The notes beneath the pieces were generated by a model. The model did not search any database, was not told the origin of the DNA, and saw nothing but the letters and a program-made list of their open reading frames with translations. From NCBI GenBank assembly GCA_020845755.1, contig JADLFE010000058.1, positions 1-64,000 on the forward strand: a stretch of DNA of 64,000 nucleotides, read 5' to 3'. Every line of letters begins with the position of its first letter. The first letter of the stretch is position 1. The position numbers were made by a program, and so were the translations under genes. Source of the DNA: Phycisphaerales bacterium. GTDB lineage: Bacteria; Planctomycetota; Phycisphaerae; Phycisphaerales; UBA1924. Positions 34,237-43,490 of this stretch are shown one piece after another.

Positions 34237-35076
34237 GTGAATCCCGCCCCGCCAATCTCGGTCGCGTCGCTCGCCTGCCGCGGCGTGACGTTTTCCTACG
34301 CGCCGAACACGCAGCCGGTGCTGAACGAGGTCTCGGCGGAGTTCCCCGCGGGCACGATCACGGCCGTGGTCGGGCCCAACGGTGCTGGCAAGTCCACCCT
34401 GCTCCGCGCCCTGCTCGGGCTCGTCCGCCCACAACGAGGCGAAGCGACGTGGCCAGAGCCCACGCCCGGGCAGAATGTCGCTGACATGCCCGCCGGAGTG
34501 CGGGCCGGGCGGCTGGTCTACATCCCGCAGCGCTTGTCGCCCGCCTTTGGGTTCACGGTACGCGAACTGGTCGAGATGGGGCGGCACGCGGCCGGCGCCG
34601 GGCCGGATTCCGGCGCGATCGCCCGCGCGATGGAGCACGCCCGCGTCGGCGAACTTGCCGCGCGATCCTTTGATGAACTCAGCGTGGGCCAGCAGCAGCG
34701 CGTGGGCCTGGCCCGTGCGCTCGCCCAGCTCGACGCGATCGAGGGCCCAGCGGCCTTGCTCGCCGATGAGCCCGCCGCCGCGATGGACCCACTCGAGGCA
34801 ACCCACGCGCTGACCACGCTGCTATCCGTCGCCCGCGCGGGGCGAGCCGTCGTTGTGGTGCTCCACGATCTCTCGCAGGTGCTGGCGTTCTGCGAGCGAT
34901 CGCTGCTCCTCGACGCACGCGGCAGGGTGGCTGCGATGGGCCCGACGCCCGAAGTGCTCACGCCCCGGGCGCTGGAATCGCTGCTGGGCCTACCCTTTGA
35001 TCCGGCCAGCGTGGGCGGGCGCGTCGTAACGCTCGTGGCGCGCGTGCGCGCGGGCGGTACGGAGTCAGCGCCATGA
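34237..35076 (+). CDS. ABC transporter ATP-binding protein (FecE/BtuD-like)
   Basis: 279 aa, GTG start at 34237. Walker A GPNGAGKST (about 46-54), Q-loop IPQRLSP, signature ELSVGQQQR, Walker B AALLADEP and switch His in VVLHDLSQ. Similarity is to ATPases of metal-chelate or zinc/manganese importers. No permease or binding protein is adjacent, so it is an orphan here. No Shine-Dalgarno site; TACCAT lies 7 nt before the GTG. Its stop overlaps the next start (ATGA). Confidence 0.9.
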   Translation: MNPAPPISVASLACRGVTFSYAPNTQPVLNEVSAEFPAGTITAVVGPNGAGKSTLLRALLGLVRPQRGEATWPEPTPGQNVADMPAGVRAGRLVYIPQRLSPAFGFTVRELVEMGRHAAGAGPDSGAIARAMEHARVGELAARSFDELSVGQQQRVGLARALAQLDAIEGPAALLADEPAAAMDPLEATHALTTLLSVARAGRAVVVVLHDLSQVLAFCERSLLLDARGRVAAMGPTPEVLTPRALESLLGLPFDPASVGGRVVTLVARVRAGGTESAP

Positions 35077-35768
35077 ACAACATCCAGCTCTATGTCGTGC
35101 TGTTTATGGTCGCGGCGAGCATCTTGAGTTCGATCGTCAAGAAAGCCAAAGAGGCCGCCGAACAACGCAGGGCACAGTTGGAGATCGAACGCCGTCGCCT
35201 TGAGGCGCTCCGCACAGGGCGTGCGGACGACGACGCGCGCGAGGAAGACCCCGCGGCGGCGCTCGCCAAACGTCGCGAGGCGCAACTCGAAGAACTCCGG
35301 CGTATCCAGCGTGAGCGGGCACGGGCTCAGGCTTCCGGCGGTGCGGCCGCGGGCGCTCGCACCGCACCCGCGCGCGTGCCCCAGACCCCGCAACGTTCCC
35401 AGCCACGTGCACAACCGCTCCCCAAGGCCCAGTCGATCCCATCGCAGCGCGCGGACCGGAATCGCGGCCAGCGCCCTCAACCACAGCGCCAGCAGGTGCG
35501 CCCGCAGGACTCTCGTACCGGTCGTCAGGCCAGCGCCCAAACAACCGCCGAGATGTTCGCCGCGATGGAGCGTCAGCGTCTGCAGGACACCGGTGAATCG
35601 ACCACCCATCGCATCGTCGGCGACGCGCCCGCGGCGTCCGCCGCCGCCGCCAAGCACCTGCCGCCGTCCACCGGCAACCCTTGGCGCGACGCCTTCCTGA
35701 TGCAGGAATTGCTGGGCCCGCCGCTCTCGATGCGTGAGGCTCGCACGCCGGGCCTCGATTCGCTCTAA
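35073..35768 (+). CDS. Membrane-anchored coiled-coil protein
   Basis: 231 aa. One N-terminal transmembrane helix (about 5-22), then a strongly charged coiled coil (about 23-90, rich in Glu/Arg/Lys), an Ala/Pro/Gln/Arg low-complexity linker (90-155) and a C-terminal segment NPWRDAFLMQELLGPPLSMR that looks conserved. Translationally coupled to the ABC ATPase upstream by ATGA overlap. Family not recognised; possibly a partner of that ATPase. Confidence 0.8.
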   Translation: MNNIQLYVVLFMVAASILSSIVKKAKEAAEQRRAQLEIERRRLEALRTGRADDDAREEDPAAALAKRREAQLEELRRIQRERARAQASGGAAAGARTAPARVPQTPQRSQPRAQPLPKAQSIPSQRADRNRGQRPQPQRQQVRPQDSRTGRQASAQTTAEMFAAMERQRLQDTGESTTHRIVGDAPAASAAAAKHLPPSTGNPWRDAFLMQELLGPPLSMREARTPGLDSL

Positions 35769-35810
35769 TACACCTCCCCGGGGAACCGCCCGGACGACGA
35801 GGTACACCGC

Positions 35811-38800
35811 GTGAAGTCTCTCTCTGGAGTCTGTTGCATGGCCGCGCGTCTTTTCAGCGTGCTTGCGCTCGTTCTCTCCTCCGCCTGTGCCGCCCTGGCT
35901 CAGACCGGCGCGCCCACGCCGCCCGAGCAGTTGACGGTCGCGGAGAAATCTGACTTCAAGGCGACCGCTCGCTATGACGAGGTGTTGTCGCTGCTCGACA
36001 CACTCGCCAAGGCCTCGCCCAAGGCGAGGCGCCTGGACATGGGCAAGACCGGCGAGGGGCGCGTCATCCCCGTGCTCACGCTCGCCGACCCGCCCGTGTC
36101 GAACGCCCGCGAGGCCCGGGCCCAGGCCGACGCCGGCAAACTCGTCGTGCTCATGATCGGCAACATCCACGCCGGCGAGGTCGACGGCAAGGAAGGCCTG
36201 CCCATCCTGGCCCGCGAGATCATCAGCCAGCCCGACCACCCGCTCCTCAAGAACATGGTGCTGGTCTTCGCGCCCATCTTCAACTGCGACGGCAACGAGC
36301 GCGTGTCAAAGGACAATCGCCCCGGGCAGCACGGCCCGGACGAGGGCATGGGCATCCGCGAGAACGCCGCGGGCCTCGATCTCAACCGCGACTTCGTCAA
36401 ACTCGAGTCGCCCGAGGTTCGCGCGCTGGTGAAATTCATCAGCGACTGGGACCCCGCGATCTTCGTCGATACGCACACGACCAACGGCTCGTATCACCAG
36501 TACGCCGTCACCTACGAGGGCCCGCGCCACCCCGCGGGCGATCAGGCCCTGATCGAGTACGTGCGCGACACCATGTTCCCCGCCGTCTCCAAGGACCTGG
36601 AGGCCAAAGCGGGGCTCAAGACCTTCTACTACGGCGATTTCAACAAGGAGCACACGCGCTGGGACAGCTTCCCGCTCCACCCGCGCTTCACCACCAACTA
36701 CGTCGGCCTGCGCGGACGCATCTCCATCCTCTCCGAGGGCTATTCGTACTCGTCGTACAAGGAGCGTGTGCTCGGCACGCGTGACTTCGTCCGCACATGC
36801 CTCGAATTCGCCTCGACCAACAAGGACCACATCAGAAAGCTCCTGGCCGACGCGGATCGCCGCACCATCGACCTTGGGCGCAACCCGCCCAAGGACCCCA
36901 AGCCCGAGCAGCAGCTCGCCGTCCGCTCCAAGGCCGCCAAGGCGCCCGAGACGATGAAGGCCGCGGGCTTCGTTGAAGAGGTCCGCGACGGCAAGACCGT
37001 CTCGACCGGCGAGAAGAAGGACTACGACGTCGAAGTCTGGAACCGCGGCGAGGCCGACATGCTCGTGCCACGTGCGTACGCCTACATCATCCCCCAGCCC
37101 CTGGTCAGCGGCCTGGCCCGCGCCGTCGAGACCCTGCAGCGCCACGGCATCGAGGTCGAAGAACTTCGCGAGGACATCGAACTCGACATCGAGGCCTGCA
37201 AGGTCACGCAGATGGCCCGCTCGCCTCAGGAGTTCCAGAAGCACAACACCGCGCGCGTCGACGCCGAGCGCCACGCCGAATCACGCATGATCCCCGCCGG
37301 ATCGATCGTCGTCCGCACGGGCCAGAAACTCGGGCACCTGGCCTCCATCCTCCTGGAGCCAGCCTCCGACGACGGCCTGGTCACCTGGAACTTCTTCGAC
37401 GACACGCTTGCGCTCGGACAGGACTTCCCCGTCCTGCGCGTCCCCGCCGCCACCCACCTCCACACCACCGCCATCCGCCCCCTCCGCGATGAGTCGTTTG
37501 TCCAGGAATCGCTGAGCTACAAGCGCGTCTTTGAGAGCGATCGCGGCGTCAACCTCGGCGGCAACCCGACCGGCGGCGGCGCGTGGATCGACGACGAAAC
37601 CTGGCGCGTCAACCGCAACGGCGGCTGGTTCAAGGTCAATGCCAAGACCGGCCGCGCCGAAAAACTCACATTCGACAACGAGGCCATCGTCAAAGCCCTC
37701 GCCACGCTCCCCTCGATCGGCGAGAAGGGCGCGGGCGAATTGGCCCGCACGCCCTTCCTCCGCACCGACGCGGGCCGGACCGGCGCACTCTTCGAACGCG
37801 ACAACGACCTCTACTACGCCAGGCTCGATGGCTCGCTCGCCCTCCGCCTGACCAGCACGCCCGAGCCCGAAGAACTCAGCGAGTTCAGCCCCGACGGCAA
37901 GTTCGTCGCCTTCGTCCGCAACTTCGACCTCTACGTCGTCGACACCACCACCGGCACCGAGCGCCGCCTCACGACCGACGGCACCGACCTTATCCGCAAC
38001 GGCAAGAACGACTGGGTCTACTTCGAAGAGATCTTCAACCGCAACTGGAAGTCCTACTGGTGGAGCCCCGACTCTACGCGCGTTGCCTTCTATCGCACCG
38101 ACGCGTCGATGGTCCCCGAGTACACCCTCGTCGACGACCTGCCCCAGAAGCAGCGCGTCGAACGCGTCCGCTACCCCCGCGTCGGCGAGGCCAACCCTCA
38201 GGTCAAGCTCGGCGTCGTCCGCGTCGCCGGCGGCACGCCCGTCTTCGTCGACCTCTCCGACTACGACCCCCAGAACATGCTGATCTCCGGCGTCGCGTGG
38301 TGGCCCGATTCCTCCAGCGTCTTCGCCGGAATCCAGAACCGCTACCAGACCTGGATGGACTGCGTCGCCGTCTCACCCAACGGCGGCAAGCCCGCGCGTC
38401 TCTTCCGCGAAACCACCCAGGCCTGGGTCGAGTTCCTCGCCGACCCCGCCTTCCTCTCCGACGGCTCGTTCCTCTGGCAATCCGAACGCTCCGGCTGGCG
38501 ACACCTCTACCACTACGCCAAGGACGGCACGCTCAAGGGCCCCGTCACCACCGGCGAATTCGAAGTCCGCTCCGTCGTCAAGGTCGACGAAATGAACAAC
38601 GTCGTGTTCTTCAACGGCACCAAGGACTCGCACATCGCGTCGAACTTCTACCGCACGCCCCTCTCCCCCGCCGGCACGCCCTCACGACTCACCACCGAGC
38701 CCGGATCCCACAGCACCAGCCTGAACCCCGGCGGCACGCTCTTCGTCGACACCTGGTCGAGCTTCGACACGCCCTCCAAGATCGCCCTCCGTTCCGCCGC

Positions 38801-39644
38801 CGACGGCTCGCTCGTCCGCACCCTCGACACCAACCCCGTCTACGCCATCGAAGAGTTCAAGCTCGGCAAGTCCGAGCTCGTTCAGATCCCCGCGGCCGAT
38901 GGCTTCGTGCTCGAGGGCCTCCTGGTCTATCCGCCCGACTTCGACCCCGCCAAGAAATACCCCGTCTGGATCACCACCTACGCCGGCCCGCACGCGCCCA
39001 CCGTCAGCGACAGCTGGGGCGGTGGACACATCGGCAGCCACGTCTATGCCCACGACGGCATGATCATGTTCGGCGTCGACCCGCGCTCCGCCAGCGGCAA
39101 GGGCGCCGTCTCCGCCTGGGCCTGCTACAAGCAGCTCGGCGTCTCTGAACTCAAGGACCTCGAAGACGCCGTCCGCTGGGTCACGTCCAAGCCCTTCGTC
39201 GATGGCTCGCGCGTCGGCATCAGCGGCTACAGCTACGGCGGGTTCATCGGCTGCTACGCCCTCACCCACAGTACCCTCTTCTCCGCCGCCATCTCCGGCG
39301 GGCCGCCCACCGACTGGCGCGAGTACGACTCCATCTACACCGAACGCTACATGCTCACGCCGCAGGAAAACCCCGACGGCTACGACAAGACCTCCGTCGT
39401 CAAGGGCGCGGGCAACCTCGTCGGCAAGCTGATGCTCGTCCACGGCACGATCGACGATAACGTCCACCCCGCCAACTCCTGGAAACTCGCCAAGGCCCTG
39501 CAGGATTCGGGCAAGCAGTTCGAGATGGCGATGTACCCCGGCTGGCGCCACGGCATCGGCGGGCGTCAGTACCAGCGCATGAACTATGAATTCATGCTCC
39601 GCACCATGAAACTGACCGAGAAGAGCGAAGAGGCCGCGAAGTAA
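35811..39644 (+). CDS. Secreted double peptidase: M14 carboxypeptidase fused to S9 prolyl oligopeptidase
   Basis: 1277 aa from GTG 35811; ATG 35838, with GGAG ahead, is an equal candidate. A signal peptide ends near AALAQ. The N-terminal M14 zinc carboxypeptidase domain (about 45-560) has HxxE (His120, Glu123 in NIHAGEVDGKEG), substrate Arg193 in LDLNRDF and zinc ligand His222 in VDTHTTNG. Then a DPP IV-type beta-propeller (about 600-1010), and an S9 alpha/beta-hydrolase domain (about 1020-1270) with Ser1141 in GYSYGGF, Asp1215 in HGTIDDNV and His1247 in WRHGIGG. Both catalytic sets look complete, so one exported chain could trim peptides from both ends. A large investment in protein catabolism. 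Confidence 0.93.
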   Translation: MKSLSGVCCMAARLFSVLALVLSSACAALAQTGAPTPPEQLTVAEKSDFKATARYDEVLSLLDTLAKASPKARRLDMGKTGEGRVIPVLTLADPPVSNAREARAQADAGKLVVLMIGNIHAGEVDGKEGLPILAREIISQPDHPLLKNMVLVFAPIFNCDGNERVSKDNRPGQHGPDEGMGIRENAAGLDLNRDFVKLESPEVRALVKFISDWDPAIFVDTHTTNGSYHQYAVTYEGPRHPAGDQALIEYVRDTMFPAVSKDLEAKAGLKTFYYGDFNKEHTRWDSFPLHPRFTTNYVGLRGRISILSEGYSYSSYKERVLGTRDFVRTCLEFASTNKDHIRKLLADADRRTIDLGRNPPKDPKPEQQLAVRSKAAKAPETMKAAGFVEEVRDGKTVSTGEKKDYDVEVWNRGEADMLVPRAYAYIIPQPLVSGLARAVETLQRHGIEVEELREDIELDIEACKVTQMARSPQEFQKHNTARVDAERHAESRMIPAGSIVVRTGQKLGHLASILLEPASDDGLVTWNFFDDTLALGQDFPVLRVPAATHLHTTAIRPLRDESFVQESLSYKRVFESDRGVNLGGNPTGGGAWIDDETWRVNRNGGWFKVNAKTGRAEKLTFDNEAIVKALATLPSIGEKGAGELARTPFLRTDAGRTGALFERDNDLYYARLDGSLALRLTSTPEPEELSEFSPDGKFVAFVRNFDLYVVDTTTGTERRLTTDGTDLIRNGKNDWVYFEEIFNRNWKSYWWSPDSTRVAFYRTDASMVPEYTLVDDLPQKQRVERVRYPRVGEANPQVKLGVVRVAGGTPVFVDLSDYDPQNMLISGVAWWPDSSSVFAGIQNRYQTWMDCVAVSPNGGKPARLFRETTQAWVEFLADPAFLSDGSFLWQSERSGWRHLYHYAKDGTLKGPVTTGEFEVRSVVKVDEMNNVVFFNGTKDSHIASNFYRTPLSPAGTPSRLTTEPGSHSTSLNPGGTLFVDTWSSFDTPSKIALRSAADGSLVRTLDTNPVYAIEEFKLGKSELVQIPAADGFVLEGLLVYPPDFDPAKKYPVWITTYAGPHAPTVSDSWGGGHIGSHVYAHDGMIMFGVDPRSASGKGAVSAWACYKQLGVSELKDLEDAVRWVTSKPFVDGSRVGISGYSYGGFIGCYALTHSTLFSAAISGGPPTDWREYDSIYTERYMLTPQENPDGYDKTSVVKGAGNLVGKLMLVHGTIDDNVHPANSWKLAKALQDSGKQFEMAMYPGWRHGIGGRQYQRMNYEFMLRTMKLTEKSEEAAK

Positions 39645-39828
39645 CGCAAAGCCGCGCCGTCACGGCCGGCGCACCGATCGGGGCGGTGTATGTTGCGAAG
39701 CCCGGCCGCGAGCGACCATGCTCCGCGAAGGTAGCACGCCGCCATCGCCCTGCTTCGCGTCTTTGGACATCGGAATTGAGGCGCCAGCGCCGAAGGTCCG
39801 AGTTGTCCAGTTGATGCGCGATCCCGCC

Positions 39829-40800
39829 TTATCTCCCCGCCGCCTTCGCCAGCCCCGCCTCGCCGATCACGCGCTCCGCGTACTTGTTCATCGCGTCGCG
39901 CAGTTGTTCGAAGCTCTCCAGCACGTAATACACCGGCTGGTAGTGATCGATCTCAAAGTCCGTCTCGCACACGCGCTCCAGGTCGAACGGGCGATACACC
40001 GGCACCGGGCGCGCCTTGCAATCGCTCACTTCGCGCCCCTTCTTCTCCCACTCGCCCGTCAGCGAATACGCGCTCTCGGCGTGGCTGCTCACCAGCCCGC
40101 TGCCGTACACCTTCACCATGTCGTCCTCGCGGATCAGGCCGAACTCCACCGTGAACCAGAACAGCCGCCCCAGCCGCTTCACATGGTCCTCGTCGTCGCA
40201 CAAGAGCGCCGCCTTGCCGTACGTCTGCAAGAAGTCCGCGAACACCCGCAGCGTGTGCAGCGGCACGTGCCCGAACACGTCGTGGATGATGTCCGGCTCC
40301 GGCAGGTAATCCATCGCCTCGCGCGGCCTGATCAGCACGGTCGTCGGAAACTCCCGCTGCGCCAGGCACGCAAAGAACGCCTTGGCCGGCAGGTACCCCG
40401 GCACGCCGTAGCTGGCCCAGTTGCTCTGCGCCTGCAAAAATTTGTTGATCCCGTCGAGTTTGGTGCCCTTGGCCACCTTCACGCCGCCGGCGATCTCGAT
40501 CTCTCGATCAAGCACAAGGTCATCGAGCAGCGGGATTCGATCGGGCGTGAGCCGCAGGATCTTGAGCCCCTCAATGAACTGGCGCGATACCTGCTGCTCC
40601 AGCACGCTCCATCGCTTGTTGTACATGTCGCGCCACACGTCGTGGTTGTCGCGCGTGTACTTCCAATACTGCTGCGTGATGTAGAACTTGTCGGCGTTTA
40701 TGTCCTCCGCGTGCTGCGACGGCGCGCGATCCGCCTCCGCCTGCGCCAGCCTCGCCTCGTCGCTGTCGATGATGTTGTTGTACCTGATGTCGGCTCGCAC
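39829..40800 (-). CDS. phhA: Phenylalanine 4-hydroxylase
   Basis: 323 aa, GTG start with AGGAGGTG just upstream. A pterin-dependent aromatic amino acid hydroxylase: iron ligands His173 and His178 in IIHDVFGHVPLH and Glu219 in FTVEFGLI, plus the conserved pterin-site region. Converts phenylalanine to tyrosine using tetrahydropterin and oxygen. No phhB is adjacent. Tyrosine phenol-lyase and an aromatic-type decarboxylase lie 18-22 kb away, which suggests phenylalanine/tyrosine catabolism in this organism. Convergent with the double peptidase. Confidence 0.94.
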   Translation of the reverse strand: MRADIRYNNIIDSDEARLAQAEADRAPSQHAEDINADKFYITQQYWKYTRDNHDVWRDMYNKRWSVLEQQVSRQFIEGLKILRLTPDRIPLLDDLVLDREIEIAGGVKVAKGTKLDGINKFLQAQSNWASYGVPGYLPAKAFFACLAQREFPTTVLIRPREAMDYLPEPDIIHDVFGHVPLHTLRVFADFLQTYGKAALLCDDEDHVKRLGRLFWFTVEFGLIREDDMVKVYGSGLVSSHAESAYSLTGEWEKKGREVSDCKARPVPVYRPFDLERVCETDFEIDHYQPVYYVLESFEQLRDAMNKYAERVIGEAGLAKAAGR

Positions 40801-41003
40801 GGGGCACCTCCTGTACGGCGTTCGAGCGGGTCAATCCCGTGCCCAAGTATACGGCCGACAACCCAAACCCGATCCCGAACACACGGCCACACGCCCGCGC
40901 ACCCGACCGCCATCCTCGCCAACAGGATCGCCTATTCCGCCGACACACCCTCCGCGCCAGAAAACCCGCAGGGCCTCTCCTCCGTAATGTCCACTGGTGC
41001 CTC

Positions 41004-42086
41004 ATGCGTCGCCCCGCCCTCATCGGTGATCTCGTCGCCGCCTTCGTGCTCGGCCTGGCCACGTTCTATGGCATCCTCGAGATCCGCCCCGCCCCCGATT
41101 TCGTCACAGGCCTCTTCATCGCCTTCCCCGGCCTGCTCTTTTTCGCCGCCCTCACCGCCGGCGCCGCCCTCATCGGGCACGCCTGGCCCGCGCGCAAGGG
41201 CGAGTCCCTCCACTGCGCCTCCTGCGGGCACGCCGTCGCCGCCGAAAACGCCCGCCTCCTCCCCTACTGCGGCGAATGCGGCAAGCCCTGGCGTCACTTC
41301 GGGCGGCGCGTCCGTGGCCGGCTCATCACCCACCACCCGCGCCTCATCGTCGGCGTCGTGCTCCTCACGCTCGCCTTGTTCGGAATGTGGGCCCGCACCT
41401 TCGCCACCCGCCAACTCCTCGCGCAGACCCCCGACTGGCTCCTCATCCGACAGGTCGGCGTCCTCACCTGGGGCGATCTGCAGGAAGAATGGCGCGAACT
41501 CGGGCGCCGAACGCTCTCGCCGCAGTCGGACCGCCAACTCCTCGAAACACTCCTCAACCGGCGCGCCCGCGACGGCTCGCTCCCCTCCGCCCTCGCCGTC
41601 TACATACAGTCGCGCGCGAATTCCGCCACGCTCCCTTCCGATCTCGCCACGCGCTGGCTCGCCGAACTCTTCGACGCGCGTCTCATCACCCCCGAATCCG
41701 TCGAGGCCGGCGAGCGCATCCCCATCGATGTCGTCGGGCGATTCTCCGCCGGTTGGACCGGCGTCGCCGACACGCCCCAGGTCCTGCTCTGCGGCGTGAC
41801 GATCGACGGGCGCGACGTGGCCCAGTCTCGCTGGGAGCGCCCCGCATCCACCGCCACCTTCGGCACCGGCGCCACGATCTTCTCCCACGCCGTGCGCACC
41901 GACAAACCCGGCGTTGTCACGATCGAAGTCCGCGGCTGGTTCTTCGTGGGCCAGCCCGACCAGATCATCAAGTACGACGCCGATGGTGCGCCAACACTCC
42001 CGATGAACGTCTACGCCCGCCCCTTCTCCTTCACGCGCAGCGTCGAGGTTCGCGAATCAGCGCCGCCCGCCAAGACCGGGACGTGA
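41004..42086 (+). CDS. Zinc-ribbon membrane protein
   Basis: 360 aa from ATG 41004. Two N-terminal transmembrane helices (about 7-25 and 32-52), a zinc ribbon (CASCGHAVAAE, then YCGECGK), a third transmembrane helix (about 112-130) and a large C-terminal extracytoplasmic region of about 230 residues ending in a beta-rich domain. No enzyme motif. A second, unrelated zinc-ribbon membrane protein occurs at 11187. Function unknown; 30 nt upstream of the asparaginase gene on the same strand. Confidence 0.8.
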   Translation: MRRPALIGDLVAAFVLGLATFYGILEIRPAPDFVTGLFIAFPGLLFFAALTAGAALIGHAWPARKGESLHCASCGHAVAAENARLLPYCGECGKPWRHFGRRVRGRLITHHPRLIVGVVLLTLALFGMWARTFATRQLLAQTPDWLLIRQVGVLTWGDLQEEWRELGRRTLSPQSDRQLLETLLNRRARDGSLPSALAVYIQSRANSATLPSDLATRWLAELFDARLITPESVEAGERIPIDVVGRFSAGWTGVADTPQVLLCGVTIDGRDVAQSRWERPASTATFGTGATIFSHAVRTDKPGVVTIEVRGWFFVGQPDQIIKYDADGAPTLPMNVYARPFSFTRSVEVRESAPPAKTGT

Positions 42087-42116
42087 CTTTCGCGCCAACC
42101 CCGCCCACCATTCCGC

Positions 42117-43148
42117 ATGACTTCGCCAATCACGCCCCGCCCGCCCGTCATGATCGGCAGTTGGAACGCGCTCCCCGCACTCGCCCGCGCCAGCGAACAA
42201 CTCGCCGCCGGCACGCCCCTGCTCGATTCCATCGTCAGCGGCATCTCGCTCGTCGAGGATGATCCCGACGAAATGTCCGTGGGCTATGGCGGCCTGCCCA
42301 ACGAAGACTGCGTCGTCGAGCTCGACGCCGCCGTGATGGACGGCGTCACGCACCGCTCCGGCGCGGTCGCCGGCCTGCGCGCCGTGCGCCACGCCGCCCG
42401 CGTCGCGCTCGAGGTCATGCGCCGCACCGATCACTCGCTCCTGGTCGGCGACGGCGCGCACAAGTTCGCCGCGCTCCTGGGCTTCCCCGAAGAAAACCTG
42501 CTCACCGATCGCGCCCGCAAGGCCTGGCTCGATTGGAAAGCCAACCTCAGCGACCGCGACGCCTGGGTCACGCCCGATCAGGCCGCGTCGTCCTTCGGCA
42601 CCGCGCGCTGGGCCGGCCGCGCCGGGTCCGGACTCGTAGCACCCGAGATGCTCGCGCCCGACGCGCCGCCGCCCAAAGTCCCCTTCACCTACGGCACGAT
42701 CCACGTCTCGGGCCTCGACGCCGCCGGCAACCTCGCCTCCTGCACCAGCACCAGCGGCCTGTCGTACAAAATCGCCGGACGCGTCGGCGATTCGCCCGTC
42801 GTCGGCGCCGGCCTCTACACCGACAACGCCGTCGGCTCCGCCGGCGCGACCGGGCGCGGGGAATCCGTGCTGCAGGTTTGCGGCTCGCACACGATCGTCG
42901 CACGCATGGAGTCCGGAGATTCGCCCATCGACGCCTGCCTCTTCACGCTCAAGAAGATCGCAGAGCGTACTCGCCTCACACACCTCCGCGACGAGAAGGG
43001 CCGTCCCACGTTCAACGTCACGCTCTACGCCCTGCGGAAAGACGGTGCGTTCGGCGCCGCCTCCATGCACGAGGGCTACGAGTACGCCGTGCTGGAGAAC
43101 GGCAAAGCCCGCGCCGAGCGTGCCGCGTTCCTGTTCGCAAAGGACTGA
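42117..43148 (+). CDS. N4-(beta-N-acetylglucosaminyl)-L-asparaginase (Ntn hydrolase)
   Basis: 343 aa. An aspartylglucosaminidase: autoprocessing and catalytic Thr194 in TYGTIHVSGLD, followed by CTSTSGLSYKIAGRVGDSPV and GAGLYTDN, the strongest family signature. The precursor cleaves itself before Thr194 into alpha and beta chains. It hydrolyses the GlcNAc-Asn bond of glycopeptides or acts as an isoaspartyl peptidase/asparaginase. No signal peptide. It may degrade glycopeptides released by secreted peptidases such as the M14-S9 protein (inference). Confidence 0.92.
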   Translation: MTSPITPRPPVMIGSWNALPALARASEQLAAGTPLLDSIVSGISLVEDDPDEMSVGYGGLPNEDCVVELDAAVMDGVTHRSGAVAGLRAVRHAARVALEVMRRTDHSLLVGDGAHKFAALLGFPEENLLTDRARKAWLDWKANLSDRDAWVTPDQAASSFGTARWAGRAGSGLVAPEMLAPDAPPPKVPFTYGTIHVSGLDAAGNLASCTSTSGLSYKIAGRVGDSPVVGAGLYTDNAVGSAGATGRGESVLQVCGSHTIVARMESGDSPIDACLFTLKKIAERTRLTHLRDEKGRPTFNVTLYALRKDGAFGAASMHEGYEYAVLENGKARAERAAFLFAKD

Positions 43149-43490
43149 TGCGGATTTCATTCAAGACAAGGCGCTGGGACGCTGAAGAATCATGTCGCTG
43201 GAAAGCCGCACACGGAGCGTGGGATGCTCCGTCGCACTCCATTGAACGAGATCCGTTGGCCACCGCGATGTCGCGACATCCCTCGATGTCCTCCGGAGAG
43301 GTCCCCAAAGAAAACGCCCCCACCACTCTCATCGAGGGGCGGGGGCGTTCGACGCTTCACGGTTGGTCGTCGATGAAACTCGTTCAGCCCGGACCGTCGC
43401 CGGGGCTCAGGTCCGGCGTCCAAGGGCGAGAGGATCGGGCGATCCTGAGTGTGCTCGTTTCACTGATCGCACTCGGTTCCCGGGTCGCTC
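43149..43490. other. Convergent intergenic region, asparaginase and ppdK
   Basis: No credible coding sequence. Contains the terminator-like hairpin at 43313-43349, about 140 nt after the ppdK stop. Confidence 0.5.
43313..43349 (-). terminator. Terminator downstream of ppdK
   Basis: AACGCCCCC and GGGGGCGTT form a perfect 9-bp stem around a 19-nt loop. On the minus strand it is followed by TTCTTTGG, a modest T-run. On the plus strand no T-run follows, so ppdK is the likelier client. Confidence 0.6.

Noticed and set aside
35811-35900. Lipoprotein signal in the M14-S9 protein
   Set aside because: SSAC has Ser instead of Leu at the -3 position and the signal peptide continues to a normal AALAQ cleavage site.
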